64,000 nucleotides of DNA from Actinoplanes ianthinogenes (GTDB taxonomy: Bacteria > Actinomycetota > Actinomycetes > Mycobacteriales > Micromonosporaceae), in contig NZ_AP023356.1 in the NCBI RefSeq assembly GCF_018324205.1, forward strand, positions 9,182,501 to 9,246,500, written 5' to 3'. Positions 16,826 through 25,962 of this stretch are shown piece after piece. Under the pieces are notes generated by a model. It saw nothing but the letters and a program-made list of their open reading frames with translations. It made no database searches and was not told the DNA's origin. Each line of letters begins with the position of its first letter. The stretch's first letter is position 1. The translations under genes and the position numbers were made by a program.

Positions 16826-17761
16826 ATGCGTGCGGACCGGCTCGTCGCCACCCTTCTCCTGATGCAGGCACGCGGCCGGGTGACCGCCGCGGAGCTCGCC
16901 GCCGAGCTGGAGGTCTCGGTCGCCACCGCCCGCCGCGACCTGGAAGCCCTGTCGGCGGCCGGCATCCCGGTGTATCCGCAGCCCGGCCGGCACGGCGGCT
17001 GGTCGCTGGTCGGCGGCGCCCGCACCGACCTGAGCGGGCTGTCGGCGGTCGAGGCCCGAGCACTGTTCCTGCTGCTCGGCCCGGCCGTGGGCGCTTCCGA
17101 GCAGACCCGGTCGGCGCTGCGCAAGCTGGTCCGGGCGTTGCCCGCGCCGTTCCGGGCGGACGCGCAGGCCGCGGCCGAGGCCACCCTGGTCGATCCGGTC
17201 GGGTGGGGCGAGCGCGCCAACTCCCGCCCGGAGATTGTCGACCGTCTCCAGGACGCGGTGGTGCGCCAGCGCCGGATCCGCTTCAGCTACCGCGGCGAGC
17301 CGCGGACCGCCGATCCCTGGGGGATCGTCGACAAGGACGACATCTGGTACGTCGTGGCGGGCACGTCCCGCGGCCGCCGGACGTTCCGGGTGGACCGCAT
17401 CGGTGAGCTCGAGGTGACCGCGGAGTCGTTCGAGCGGCCGGGCGGCTTCGATCTGGACCAGGCGTGGCGCGGCGTGGTCGACGAGGTCGAGCGCAAACGG
17501 GCCGGCACCTGGGCGGAGCTGCTGATCGAGGAGCGTTTCGTCGGGGTGCTGCGCGACCACTTCGGCCGCAACTGCGAGCAGGCCGAGGTGCGTGCCGACG
17601 GCCGGGCCCGGGTCCGGGTGGGCGCGCCGACACCCCGCGACCTGGCCCGGACCCTCGCCGGCTGGGGCGCGATGGTCGAGGTCCTGGAGCCGGCGGAGGT
17701 GCGCGCCGCGCTCGCTCGGATCGGGACCGAACTCGCGGCGCTGTATGCGGTCACGAACTGA
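16826..17761 (+). CDS. WYL-domain (YafY-type) transcriptional regulator
   Basis: 311 residues from ATG 16826. N-terminal HTH_11 winged helix (MRADRLVATLLLMQARGRVTAAELA, then VSVATARRDLEALSAAGIPVY and the wing GRHGGWSLVGG). The WYL domain (about 145-230) includes IVDRLQDAVVRQRRIRFSYRG and DDIWYVVAGTSRGRRTFRVDRI. A C-terminal WCX-like extension ends the protein. WYL domains sense small ligands or nucleic acids. Neighbours on both sides are VOC genes, so it probably governs a VOC-mediated resistance or degradation step. The 17787 gene follows 25 bases after its stop and is likely co-transcribed. Confidence 0.92.
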   Translation: MRADRLVATLLLMQARGRVTAAELAAELEVSVATARRDLEALSAAGIPVYPQPGRHGGWSLVGGARTDLSGLSAVEARALFLLLGPAVGASEQTRSALRKLVRALPAPFRADAQAAAEATLVDPVGWGERANSRPEIVDRLQDAVVRQRRIRFSYRGEPRTADPWGIVDKDDIWYVVAGTSRGRRTFRVDRIGELEVTAESFERPGGFDLDQAWRGVVDEVERKRAGTWAELLIEERFVGVLRDHFGRNCEQAEVRADGRARVRVGAPTPRDLARTLAGWGAMVEVLEPAEVRAALARIGTELAALYAVTN

Positions 17762-17786
17762 CCGCAATGGTGGGCACGATGGGGAC

Positions 17787-18164
17787 ATGACAGCCACATG
17801 GAAGATCGAGCTCGTGCCCGTGCCGGTGACCGACGTGGACCGGGCCATCGCGTTCTACCAGCGGATCGGGTTCCACCTCGACATGGACCGTCAGGTACGC
17901 GACGGGCTGCGCTTCGTGCAGTTCACGCCGCCGGGCTCGGCGTGCTCCATCGTGATCGGCGAGGGCATCACCGGGAAGACGCCCGGCACCCAGGAGATCC
18001 AGGTGGTGGTGGCCGACGCCGAGGCCGCCCGCAAACAGCTGCTCGACGCCGGCGTCGAGGCGAGCGACGTCGACGCCCAGCCGTGGGGCGACTTCGTCTA
18101 CTTCCGGGACCCGGACGGCAACAGCTGGTCGCTGCAGGCGATCGACCGGCGGCCGAACGGCTGA
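17787..18164 (+). CDS. VOC-family protein downstream of the WYL regulator
   Basis: 125 residues from ATG 17787. Begins WKIELVPVPVTDVDRAIAFYQRIGF and ends WGDFVYFRDPDGNSWSLQAI, a standard single VOC module. Only 25 bases separate it from the WYL gene, so it should share its message. Its stop directly abuts the stop of the convergent TIGR03086-type gene. Confidence 0.9.
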   Translation: MTATWKIELVPVPVTDVDRAIAFYQRIGFHLDMDRQVRDGLRFVQFTPPGSACSIVIGEGITGKTPGTQEIQVVVADAEAARKQLLDAGVEASDVDAQPWGDFVYFRDPDGNSWSLQAIDRRPNG

Positions 18165-18737
18165 TCAGGCCGGCGTCCAGTACGGGTCGCGGCCGATGAA
18201 GCCGATCAGTTTCGCCTGCACGTCCGCGTCGTCCGGGACCGCGACCCGAGGACCGTACTGACCCGAGGCGCGCAGCATCTCGTCGGCCGGCTCCATGCCG
18301 GCCAGCAGCCGGGCGCTCTCGTCCGGGTCGAGGCGGTCGTCCTGGCCGGTGGCGCGGGCCAGGTCCCAGGTGTGCATGAAGACGTCGGTGGTGTAGAAGC
18401 TGTCGATCGCCTGGTCCAGCGGGACGCTGCCGATGTGCGGGTTGTTCAGCGTGCGCTGCTTCGTGGCCGGATCGTCGAGCAGGGCCTGCACGGCGGTGTG
18501 GTGGTGCTGCCACGCCGCGACCGGGTCTGCGTCGACGCCCGGGCCGGGCGGCAGCTGCACGCCGGCCCCGGAGGAGAGCAGGGCCGGCAGCCACTCGACC
18601 AGGTGACGCACCACGTCGCGGGCGGTCCAGCCGGCCACCGGCGCCGGGGCGTCCCAGTGCTTGGCGCCCTGCACCCGGGCGGTGAAGCCGTCGGCGATCT
18701 GGCGGTGCCGCTCGGCGGGTAGTTCGGAGAAGCTCAT
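18165..18737 (-). CDS. TIGR03086-type metal-binding protein (DinB/mycothiol-dependent maleylpyruvate isomerase-like)
   Basis: 190 residues from ATG 18737 with AAAGGG eight bases before it (TTG 18752 would add five residues). Four-helix DinB-like fold with WDAPAPVAGWTARDVVRHLVEWLP, SFYTTDVFMHTWDLARATGQ and a C-terminal Asp/Arg-rich part. The three His positions typical of these metal sites are seen in VVRHLVEW, HHHTAVQ and FMHTWD. Relatives use mycothiol or bind a divalent metal; exact reaction unknown. An inverted repeat covers its ribosome site. Confidence 0.82.
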   Translation of the reverse strand: MSFSELPAERHRQIADGFTARVQGAKHWDAPAPVAGWTARDVVRHLVEWLPALLSSGAGVQLPPGPGVDADPVAAWQHHHTAVQALLDDPATKQRTLNNPHIGSVPLDQAIDSFYTTDVFMHTWDLARATGQDDRLDPDESARLLAGMEPADEMLRASGQYGPRVAVPDDADVQAKLIGFIGRDPYWTPA

Positions 18738-18745
18738 CGGACGCC

Positions 18746-18767
18746 CTTTCAACTTGTTGGTTGAAAG
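18746..18767. promoter_or_regulatory. Inverted repeat over the leader of the TIGR03086-type gene
   Basis: CTTTCAAC (18746-18753) and GTTGAAAG (18760-18767) with a 6-base spacer. One arm overlaps the ribosome site of the gene starting at 18737, so a repressor bound here would block its expression. No regulator gene is adjacent, so the binding protein is unknown. Confidence 0.5.
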
Positions 18768-18809
18768 ACAGCTTAGCCGGTCGGAGGCTCAGGTCAAGCA
18801 AGGTTCGGG

Positions 18810-19721
18810 CTACGCCACCAGGACGAGCTTGCCGCGCAGGCCGCCACGCTCGAAGCGGCAATGCGCCTCGGCGGCGTCGGCCAGCGGGAACGTGGCCGCG
18901 ACCCGGGTGCGCAGACGGCCGTCGGCGACCGCTTCGACCAGGTCGAGCAGGGCGAGGGCGTTTTCGCGTACGAAAACTGTCTCTTGACGCACCTCGCGGT
19001 CCGCATCGATCGGCGGCGCCGGACGCGTGCTCACCACGATGCCGCCGGCGGCGGCAGCCGCGCCGGCGAGACCATGCATCGGTACGGCGTCGAGCACGGC
19101 TGACACCGATCCCACGGCCGGCGCCGCCGCGCGCGGCAGGACGGTGTGCACGCCGAGGCCGCGGACCCAGTCCTCGTCGTCGTCGGTGGCCGAGGCGATC
19201 ACGGTGTGCCCGGCCCGCACGGCGAGCTGGGCCGCGAACCCGCCGACGCCGCCGCTCGCGCCGGTGACCAGCACGGTCGCCGGACCGGGCAGCGCCATGA
19301 TCTCCAACGCCCGGTGCGCGGTCAGCGCGTTGAGCGGCACGGTGGCGGCGAGCACCGGGTCGAGACCGTCCGGGACCGGGACCAGCCAGCCGGCGTCGGC
19401 CGCGACCAGCTCCGCGTAACCGCCGGGCGCGCCCCGGGTCAGGTGCCACGGGATCATCCCGGCCACGGTGTCGCCGGGAGCGAAGCCGGAGACGTGCTCG
19501 CCGGTCGTGACCACCTCGCCGGCGATGTCCCAGCCGAGCAGGAACGGCGGCGGCACCGGCCCGCCCGGGATCTGCCCGACGCGGGCCGCGACGTCCGCCG
19601 GGTGCACGCACGCGGCGCGGACCCGGACCAGCACCTGGCCCGGCCCGGGCTCCGGATCGGGCCGCTCCAGGAACCGGAGAACGTCGGGACCGCCCAGCGC
19701 GGTGACCACCACGGCACGCAT
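18810..19721 (-). CDS. Zinc-independent MDR oxidoreductase (quinone oxidoreductase-like)
   Basis: 303 residues. GroES-like N-terminal part (MRAVVVTALGGPDVLRFLE, PGPGQVLVRVRAACVHPADV, PPFLLGWDIAGEVVTTGEHV) and Rossmann part with VLVTGASGGVGGFAAQLAVRAG for NADP(H). No structural-zinc cysteines, so a QOR-type NADPH reductase of quinones or enones. Single gene between two opposite-facing neighbours. A second, different QOR-type gene lies at 21958. Confidence 0.9.
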   Translation of the reverse strand: MRAVVVTALGGPDVLRFLERPDPEPGPGQVLVRVRAACVHPADVAARVGQIPGGPVPPPFLLGWDIAGEVVTTGEHVSGFAPGDTVAGMIPWHLTRGAPGGYAELVAADAGWLVPVPDGLDPVLAATVPLNALTAHRALEIMALPGPATVLVTGASGGVGGFAAQLAVRAGHTVIASATDDDEDWVRGLGVHTVLPRAAAPAVGSVSAVLDAVPMHGLAGAAAAAGGIVVSTRPAPPIDADREVRQETVFVRENALALLDLVEAVADGRLRTRVAATFPLADAAEAHCRFERGGLRGKLVLVA

Positions 19722-19820
19722 CCGGCCATATTACGAACGATCGATGTCCGGCGACAGGTGGTGGCGTGGATCACCGGCGATCGGGCAAAACTCCGGCCAC
19801 GTCCTGCCGACGGTCACGCC

Positions 19821-21245
19821 ATGGCATCACGCAGGGTCTGGCTGTTCCTCGGCGGCGTGCTGGTGGCGGTCGCGGCGTCGGTCGTCACCTACGACACGAC
19901 GGCCGGCAACGTGCTCTACTTCGCCACGTACGCGGTGCTCTGCGCGGTAGCCTGGCGGGCCGTCGCGCGGACCGCGCCCGGGCCGCGGCGCCGGCTGTGG
20001 GCGCTGGTCGCGGTCGCCCAGACCCTGTGGCTGACCGGTGACGTGATCGAGATCGTCTATTACTACCTGTCCAGCGTGCCGCCGGTCGGACTCGCTGACG
20101 CGTTCTGGCTGGCCGGCTATCCGGTGCTGGCGGTGGCGCTGACCCGGATGGCGGCGCGGCGGGCGCCCGGGCGGATGCGGGCCGCGGTGCTCGACGGGCT
20201 GACCCTGGCCGTCGCGGCGGCGCTGGCCAGCTGGCAGTTCCTGATCCAGCCGATCCTCGGGGCCGGGTACTCGCCGGCCGAGACGGTGGTGCCGGCGCTG
20301 TATCCGGTCGCCGACATCGTGTTGCTGACCGCGGTGCTGTTCATCGCGCTGTCGCCCGGGGACCGGCGGGCGCCGACCCGGCTGCTGCTCGCGGCGGTCA
20401 CGTTGTACCTGCTGATCGACGTCGGCTACAACGTGCTGCCGGAGTTCCTGGACTACGCGATCGTGGCCCGGATCGGGCCGCTGATCATGCTGGGGAACGC
20501 GTTGATCATCGCGGCCGGGTTGCACCCGGACCGGGCGGAGCTGACGCTGCCGGGGCACCAGATGAACGTGCTGCACCCGTCGCGGGTGCTCTTCCTCGGG
20601 CTGGCGTTCCTGACCGCGCCGACGCTGAGCGTGGTGCAGTCGGGGTTGCACGGCAACGCCGTGATGGCGCTGGTCGCGACGGCGTTGAGCACGGCGTTCG
20701 TGCTCAGCAGGTTCACCATCGCGGTGCGGGAGCAGGAGAAGGCTCAGGCGCAGCTGGCGTTCCAGGCTCGGCACGACCCGCTGACCGGGCTGGCCAACCG
20801 GGCGGTGCTGACCGCCGAGCTGGACCGGGTGACGTCGGGGCCGGTGGCGGTGCTCTATCTGGACCTGGACGGGTTCAAGGGGGTCAACGACGAGTTCGGG
20901 CACGAGGCGGGTGACCTGGTGCTGACCACGGTGGCGGAGCGGCTGTCGGGTGCGGTGCGCGGGACCGACCTGGTGGTGCGGCTCGGCGGGGACGAGTTCG
21001 TGCTGTTGTGCCCGGGGCTGCCGGAGGCGGAGGCGATCGGGCTGGCGGAGCGGGTCCTCGATGAGGTGGCGCGGCCGATCGTGTTCCGGGGGGTGACGCT
21101 GGACCTGGGGGCGAGCGTGGGGATCGCGGCTTACGGGCCGGACGAGGTGGCCGCCGACGGGGACATGCTGCGGACCGCGGACCACGCGATGTACCAGGCG
21201 AAGCGGCAGGGGCGCGGGCGCTGGGTGCTGGCCGGGTCCCGTTGA
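19821..21245 (+). CDS. Membrane diguanylate cyclase (GGDEF)
   Basis: 474 residues from ATG 19821. Eight or so membrane helices in the first ~290 residues act as a sensor. The GGDEF domain follows (HDPLTGLANRAVLTAEL through DHAMYQAKRQGRGRW). The catalytic GGDEF is intact (RLGGDEFVLLCP), and RGTD five residues upstream is a complete RxxD product-inhibition site. No EAL domain. It should make cyclic di-GMP at the membrane, which in filamentous actinobacteria controls development and sporulation. Monocistronic. Confidence 0.93.
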   Translation: MASRRVWLFLGGVLVAVAASVVTYDTTAGNVLYFATYAVLCAVAWRAVARTAPGPRRRLWALVAVAQTLWLTGDVIEIVYYYLSSVPPVGLADAFWLAGYPVLAVALTRMAARRAPGRMRAAVLDGLTLAVAAALASWQFLIQPILGAGYSPAETVVPALYPVADIVLLTAVLFIALSPGDRRAPTRLLLAAVTLYLLIDVGYNVLPEFLDYAIVARIGPLIMLGNALIIAAGLHPDRAELTLPGHQMNVLHPSRVLFLGLAFLTAPTLSVVQSGLHGNAVMALVATALSTAFVLSRFTIAVREQEKAQAQLAFQARHDPLTGLANRAVLTAELDRVTSGPVAVLYLDLDGFKGVNDEFGHEAGDLVLTTVAERLSGAVRGTDLVVRLGGDEFVLLCPGLPEAEAIGLAERVLDEVARPIVFRGVTLDLGASVGIAAYGPDEVAADGDMLRTADHAMYQAKRQGRGRWVLAGSR

Positions 21246-21312
21246 GGGTGCCGGCGGGCGGCTTCCGCGGCGTCGCCGGGACCAGGCGTACGCCGAGGAA
21301 TAGGATCGGGCC

Positions 21313-21912
21313 GTGCGGGATTCCTACGCGGTGCTGGCGGCCGGGCTGCGCCGGTGGGCGCCGATCCCGGACGCCGAGCTGGTCAAGGCGCGGGCGGTGT
21401 TCCGGCCCCGGTCGGTCGGCGCCGGCACGGTGCTCCAGCGGGCCGGCGAGCCGTCACGGGACGTGTCGTTCCTGGTGCGCGGGCTGACCCGGCTGTTCTT
21501 TCCCGGCGCTGCTGAGCGTACGAAAGGCTTTCGCGCCGAAGGCGATCTGGTCTGCTCCTATGCGGCGGTGTTGCGCGATGGCCCGTCGCAGCTCTGCATC
21601 GAGGCCGTCGAGCCGTGCGAGCTGCTGACCGCCGGCCGCCCCGCGTTCGACCGGCTCTGCCAGGGCGACCCGGCCTGGCAGGCGATGCTGGCGGCGATGA
21701 CCGCGCGGCTGTTCCTGGACGAGGAGCAGCGCCAGCGTGACCTGCTCACGATGGACGCGACCGGGCGCTATCAGGCGTTCCTGGAGCAGCGGCCGGGGAT
21801 CGCGGCCCGGCTCACCCAGCGGCAGATCGCGGCATATGTCGGGGTGTCGCCGGAGGCGCTGAGCCGCATCCGGCACGCTTTGCGGGTGACCGGCGTCTCG
21901 CTCCCGGCTTGA
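21313..21912 (+). CDS. Crp/Fnr-family transcriptional regulator
   Basis: 199 residues from GTG 21313. Cyclic-nucleotide-binding-type beta-roll (AGTVLQRAGEPSRDVSFLVRGLTRLFF) and C-terminal helix-turn-helix (LTQRQIAAYVGVSPEALSRIRHAL). Cysteines at GDLVCSYAA, SQLCIEA, EPCELL and RLCQGD are not placed like the Fnr cluster, so oxygen sensing by an Fe-S cluster is unlikely. The stop codon is inside a perfect Fnr-type palindrome that precedes the oxidoreductase at 21958, making that gene its probable target. Confidence 0.9.
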   Translation: MRDSYAVLAAGLRRWAPIPDAELVKARAVFRPRSVGAGTVLQRAGEPSRDVSFLVRGLTRLFFPGAAERTKGFRAEGDLVCSYAAVLRDGPSQLCIEAVEPCELLTAGRPAFDRLCQGDPAWQAMLAAMTARLFLDEEQRQRDLLTMDATGRYQAFLEQRPGIAARLTQRQIAAYVGVSPEALSRIRHALRVTGVSLPA

Positions 21913-21922
21913 TCTGCATCAA
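21909..21922. promoter_or_regulatory. Perfect Fnr/Crp-type box at activating position
   Basis: TTGATCTGCATCAA matches TTGAT-N4-ATCAA exactly and contains the stop codon of the Crp/Fnr gene. A TAnnnT-type -10 (TAGCGT, 21945-21950) would start RNA at about 21957, one base before ATG 21958, placing the box centre near -41.5. That is the class II activator position. Confidence 0.75.
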
Positions 21923-21957
21923 GGCCGCCCGCGGCCGGGATTCCTAGCGTTGGCGGC

Positions 21958-22812
21958 ATGACGGACAACGAGATGGTCGCGGTCGGGGTCGAGCGGTTCG
22001 GTGAGCGGTTGCGGCCCCTGCGGCTGCCGGTCCCGGTGGCCGGGCCGGGCGAGGTGCTGGTCAAGGTGGTGGCCACGGCGGTCAACCCGGCGGACGTCGG
22101 CATGGTCGCGGGCACCTACCCGTGGGACGAGCCGGTGCGCTTCCCGATGGTGCCCGGCTACGACGTGGCCGGCACCGACGTGGCGACCGGCCGGCCGGTG
22201 CTGGGGTTCACCGCGCACAAGGCGACCCAGACCGGCTCCTACGCGGAGTATGTGGCGCTGCCCGCCGACCGGGTCGTGCCGCTGCCGGACGACGTGGACC
22301 CGGTCGGCGCGGCGACGCTTCCGCTGGCCGGGCTGACCGCCATGCAACTGCTCGACGCGGTCGGCGACGTGCGGACGCTGCTGGTCAACGGGCCGCGTGG
22401 GGCGATCGGGTCCCTGCTGACGCAGCTCGCCGCGGAGCGCGGGATCACCGTGGCACTCGACGGCGACGGCGAGGTGGACGCGGCCGTCGACGTGGTCGGC
22501 GGGCCGGTGGCCCGGGCCGCGTTCGACCGGGTTCGCGCCGGGGGCCGCTACGTGACGGTGGTGCCGGAGTTCTGGGTGCCGGGCGGACCGTTCGCTGCCG
22601 AGCGCGGCATCACCCCGCGGGTGCTGGCCGTCCGCTACGACCGGGAGCAGCTGCTGGGCCTGGTGGAGCGGCTGGCCGCCGGCAAGCTGGTCGCCAGGGT
22701 CGGCGCGGTGCTGCCGCTGGCGGAGGCGGACCGGGCACATCGGATCGTCGGCCGCGCGCCGGGCGCCCCGCGGGTGTCCGGGAAGGTGGTTCTGGTGACC
22801 GCTCCGCGATAA
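21958..22812 (+). CDS. NADP-dependent MDR oxidoreductase, probable Crp/Fnr target
   Basis: 284 residues, ATG 21958. GroES-like start (PVPVAGPGEVLVKVVATAVNPADVG, MVPGYDVAGTDVA) and a short Rossmann part with LLVNGPRGAIGSLLTQLAAERG, where the usual GATGGVG loop is replaced by GPRGAIG. C-terminal AGKLVARVGAVLPLAEADRAH is typical of the family. No zinc cysteines. No ribosome site is seen, and the predicted transcript starts at the ATG, so leaderless translation is likely. Expression should follow the upstream Crp/Fnr protein. Confidence 0.88.
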   Translation: MTDNEMVAVGVERFGERLRPLRLPVPVAGPGEVLVKVVATAVNPADVGMVAGTYPWDEPVRFPMVPGYDVAGTDVATGRPVLGFTAHKATQTGSYAEYVALPADRVVPLPDDVDPVGAATLPLAGLTAMQLLDAVGDVRTLLVNGPRGAIGSLLTQLAAERGITVALDGDGEVDAAVDVVGGPVARAAFDRVRAGGRYVTVVPEFWVPGGPFAAERGITPRVLAVRYDREQLLGLVERLAAGKLVARVGAVLPLAEADRAHRIVGRAPGAPRVSGKVVLVTAPR

Positions 22813-22828
22813 GTTCGGCGCCGCCGGA

Positions 22829-23431
22829 TCAGGCCGGGGCGGCGACCGCGTGCAGCAGGAAGTCGACCAGCGCGCGAGCGTGCTCGGCGGCGCCCGCGGC
22901 GAGGGTGTCCCGCCGGCCGGGCGGGGTGGTGAGCGCGTGCATCATCGCTCCGCCGACCAGGGTGTCCAGCAGCAGCGTGACCGAGGTGCCGGCGGGCAGC
23001 TCGGCACGGTCGATGCCGCGGCGGATGATGTGGCGCGCGGCGGAGATCTGTGCGGTGCGCATCGCCGCGTAGTGCTCGGCGACACCGGCGATCGAGGCCG
23101 CCTCCAGGTGCAGCCGGAGCGCGGCCCGGCTGCCCGGCCCCACATACAGGGCGAGGACCTGGGTGGCCAGCTCGACCAGGTCGCCGTGCAGGGTGCCGGT
23201 GTCGACGTCGCTTATTTTCGGCAGTCCGGCCCTGATGGCATCGGTGAGCAGCGCTTCCTTGCCGCTCCAGCGCAGGTAGAGGCTGGCCTTGCCGATGCCG
23301 GCGCGCTTGGCGACCGTCTCCATGGCGAACCCGGCCCAGCCCAGCTCGCCGAACACGTCCAGGGCGGCCTGGCTGATCCGCCGGTCCACGTCCGGATCGC
23401 GCGGCCGGCCGGGGCCGTTGGTGGTGGTCAT
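22829..23431 (-). CDS. TetR/AcrR-family transcriptional regulator
   Basis: 200 residues. N-terminal TetR helix-turn-helix (VDRRISQAALDVFGELGWAGFAMETVAKRAGIGKASLYLRW, residues ~15-60) and a C-terminal ligand domain of the AcrR_C type (GAMMHALTTPPG). It diverges from the universal-stress-protein gene, and two related palindromes lie between them. Ligand unknown. Confidence 0.92.
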   Translation of the reverse strand: MTTTNGPGRPRDPDVDRRISQAALDVFGELGWAGFAMETVAKRAGIGKASLYLRWSGKEALLTDAIRAGLPKISDVDTGTLHGDLVELATQVLALYVGPGSRAALRLHLEAASIAGVAEHYAAMRTAQISAARHIIRRGIDRAELPAGTSVTLLLDTLVGGAMMHALTTPPGRRDTLAAGAAEHARALVDFLLHAVAAPA

Positions 23432-23451
23432 CGCGGCCCAGCCTCCTATTG

Positions 23452-23503
23452 CTGAACGGTCAGCGTCAGGATACCGTACCTATATATGAACGATTAGCGT
23501 TCA
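23452..23503. promoter_or_regulatory. Two TetR-type operators
   Basis: A perfect site TGAACGATTAGCGTTCA (23487-23503) and a related imperfect site CTGAACGGTCAGCGTCAG (23452-23469), centres about 34 bases apart, in the space between the TetR gene and the stress-protein gene. They probably serve autorepression and control of 23530. Confidence 0.75.
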
Positions 23504-23529
23504 GGTACTGGCTGATCCTGGAGTACCAC

Positions 23530-23961
23530 ATGCGGCCGAGTGTGATCGTGGCCGGCGTCGACGGGAGTGACTCGTCGATGCGGGCCGGCGCGTACGCCGT
23601 CGGGCTGGCCCGGCGGCAGGGCTCGCGGCTGGTCGGCGTGTTCGTCCGGCCGGCGGTCGGCGGCGTGCTGTCGTTCGCCGACCCGTCCGGCGCGGCGGTC
23701 ACGGCGGCGCTGGCGACGCACGAGCAGATGGAGCGCGACTTCCGGGACACGTTGCTGCGGGAGCAGCCGCGGCTCGGCGTCGACTTCGAGATGGTCGTCC
23801 GGCACGGTGACCCGTTCTCCGAGCTGTGCCAGGTGGCCGACGAGATGTGGGCGGACGCGGTGATCGTCGGCCGGCCGGAGCGGGCGCTGCACCGGATCGC
23901 CGGTTCGGTCGCGCACCGGCTGGTCCGCTACGGCCGCTGGCCGGTCACCGTGGTTCCCTGA
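23530..23961 (+). CDS. Universal stress protein (UspA family)
   Basis: 143 residues from ATG 23530, with GGAG six bases upstream. VIVAGVDGSDSSMRAGAYAVGLA at the start and ADAVIVGRPERALHRIAGSVAHRLVRYGRWPVTVVP at the end fit a single Usp domain. The ATP loop (G-x2-G-x9-G-S) is modified to GRPERALHRIAGS, lacking the first-Gly pair spacing of ATP binders, so nucleotide binding is uncertain. Under the divergent TetR gene's operators. A strong hairpin follows its stop. Confidence 0.88.
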   Translation: MRPSVIVAGVDGSDSSMRAGAYAVGLARRQGSRLVGVFVRPAVGGVLSFADPSGAAVTAALATHEQMERDFRDTLLREQPRLGVDFEMVVRHGDPFSELCQVADEMWADAVIVGRPERALHRIAGSVAHRLVRYGRWPVTVVP

Positions 23962-23966
23962 CCGGC

Positions 23967-24000
23967 GTCGCGGAGAGCCGGGGAGCCGGCTCTCCGCGAC
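23967..24000. terminator. Strong bidirectional terminator
   Basis: Perfect 15-base arms, GTCGCGGAGAGCCGG (23967-23981) and its complement (23986-24000), around a GGAG loop, between the convergent stress-protein and chitinase genes. No T-run on either side. Confidence 0.85.
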
Positions 24001-24010
24001 GGTCGTCGGG

Positions 24011-25453
<1,443 letters not shown>

Positions 25454-25497
25454 GGTTGATCCACCTCACAGAACGTTGGTGAAGGAACTCGATTGAT

Positions 25498-25962
25498 TCA
25501 GGCCGCGCCGGCGAGGACCCGCTGGGCCAGGGCGGAGCACAGCAGCTCCCGGAACGCGTCCGCGGTGACCGGGTTGCGGCCGGCCGGGGCGAAGGCGAGA
25601 GCGAACCGCTGGGGAACGTCGACCACGCGCAGATCGGTGTGTGCGGCGTCGGCGCGCTCCACCAGGGCCACGTCGGCGGTCCCGGTGACCGCGGCCGTCA
25701 CCGCGGCGGCGCCGGTGCCGTACGAGACCTGCACGTCGGTGCCCGGGAACGCGTCCTCGAACGTGGGGATCAGCACGCCGAGGGCCGGCTCGAACCGGTC
25801 GTCGGCCTGCACGACCAGGGGACCCTGCGGCTGTCCGGAGGCCACCACGGCGCTGTGGTGGTGATGCGCGGGCTCGGCGGCGGGGCCGGCCGGTGGGGCG
25901 GGGGAGCAGCCGGACACGGCGAGTGCCGCGACTACGGCGTACGCAAGGAATCTGGTCAGCAC
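25498..25962 (-). CDS. Short substrate-binding-like lipoprotein with His cluster, coupled to the LPMO
   Basis: 154 residues from GTG 25962, overlapping the LPMO stop by seven bases. Lipoprotein signal with lipobox (ALAVSGC), then PAEPAHHHHSAVVAS, four consecutive His. The rest (LVVQADDRFEPALGVLIPTFEDAF, VQVSYGTGAAAVTAAVTGTADVALVE, RFALAFAPAGRNPVTADAF) resembles the ModA/type-2 periplasmic binding fold but is ~100 residues shorter than a full ModA. Either it is truncated or it is a compact metal-binding relative. Its position between a copper enzyme and a chitinase suggests metal supply or oligosaccharide handling; this is inference. Confidence 0.65.
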   Translation of the reverse strand: MLTRFLAYAVVAALAVSGCSPAPPAGPAAEPAHHHHSAVVASGQPQGPLVVQADDRFEPALGVLIPTFEDAFPGTDVQVSYGTGAAAVTAAVTGTADVALVERADAAHTDLRVVDVPQRFALAFAPAGRNPVTADAFRELLCSALAQRVLAGAA

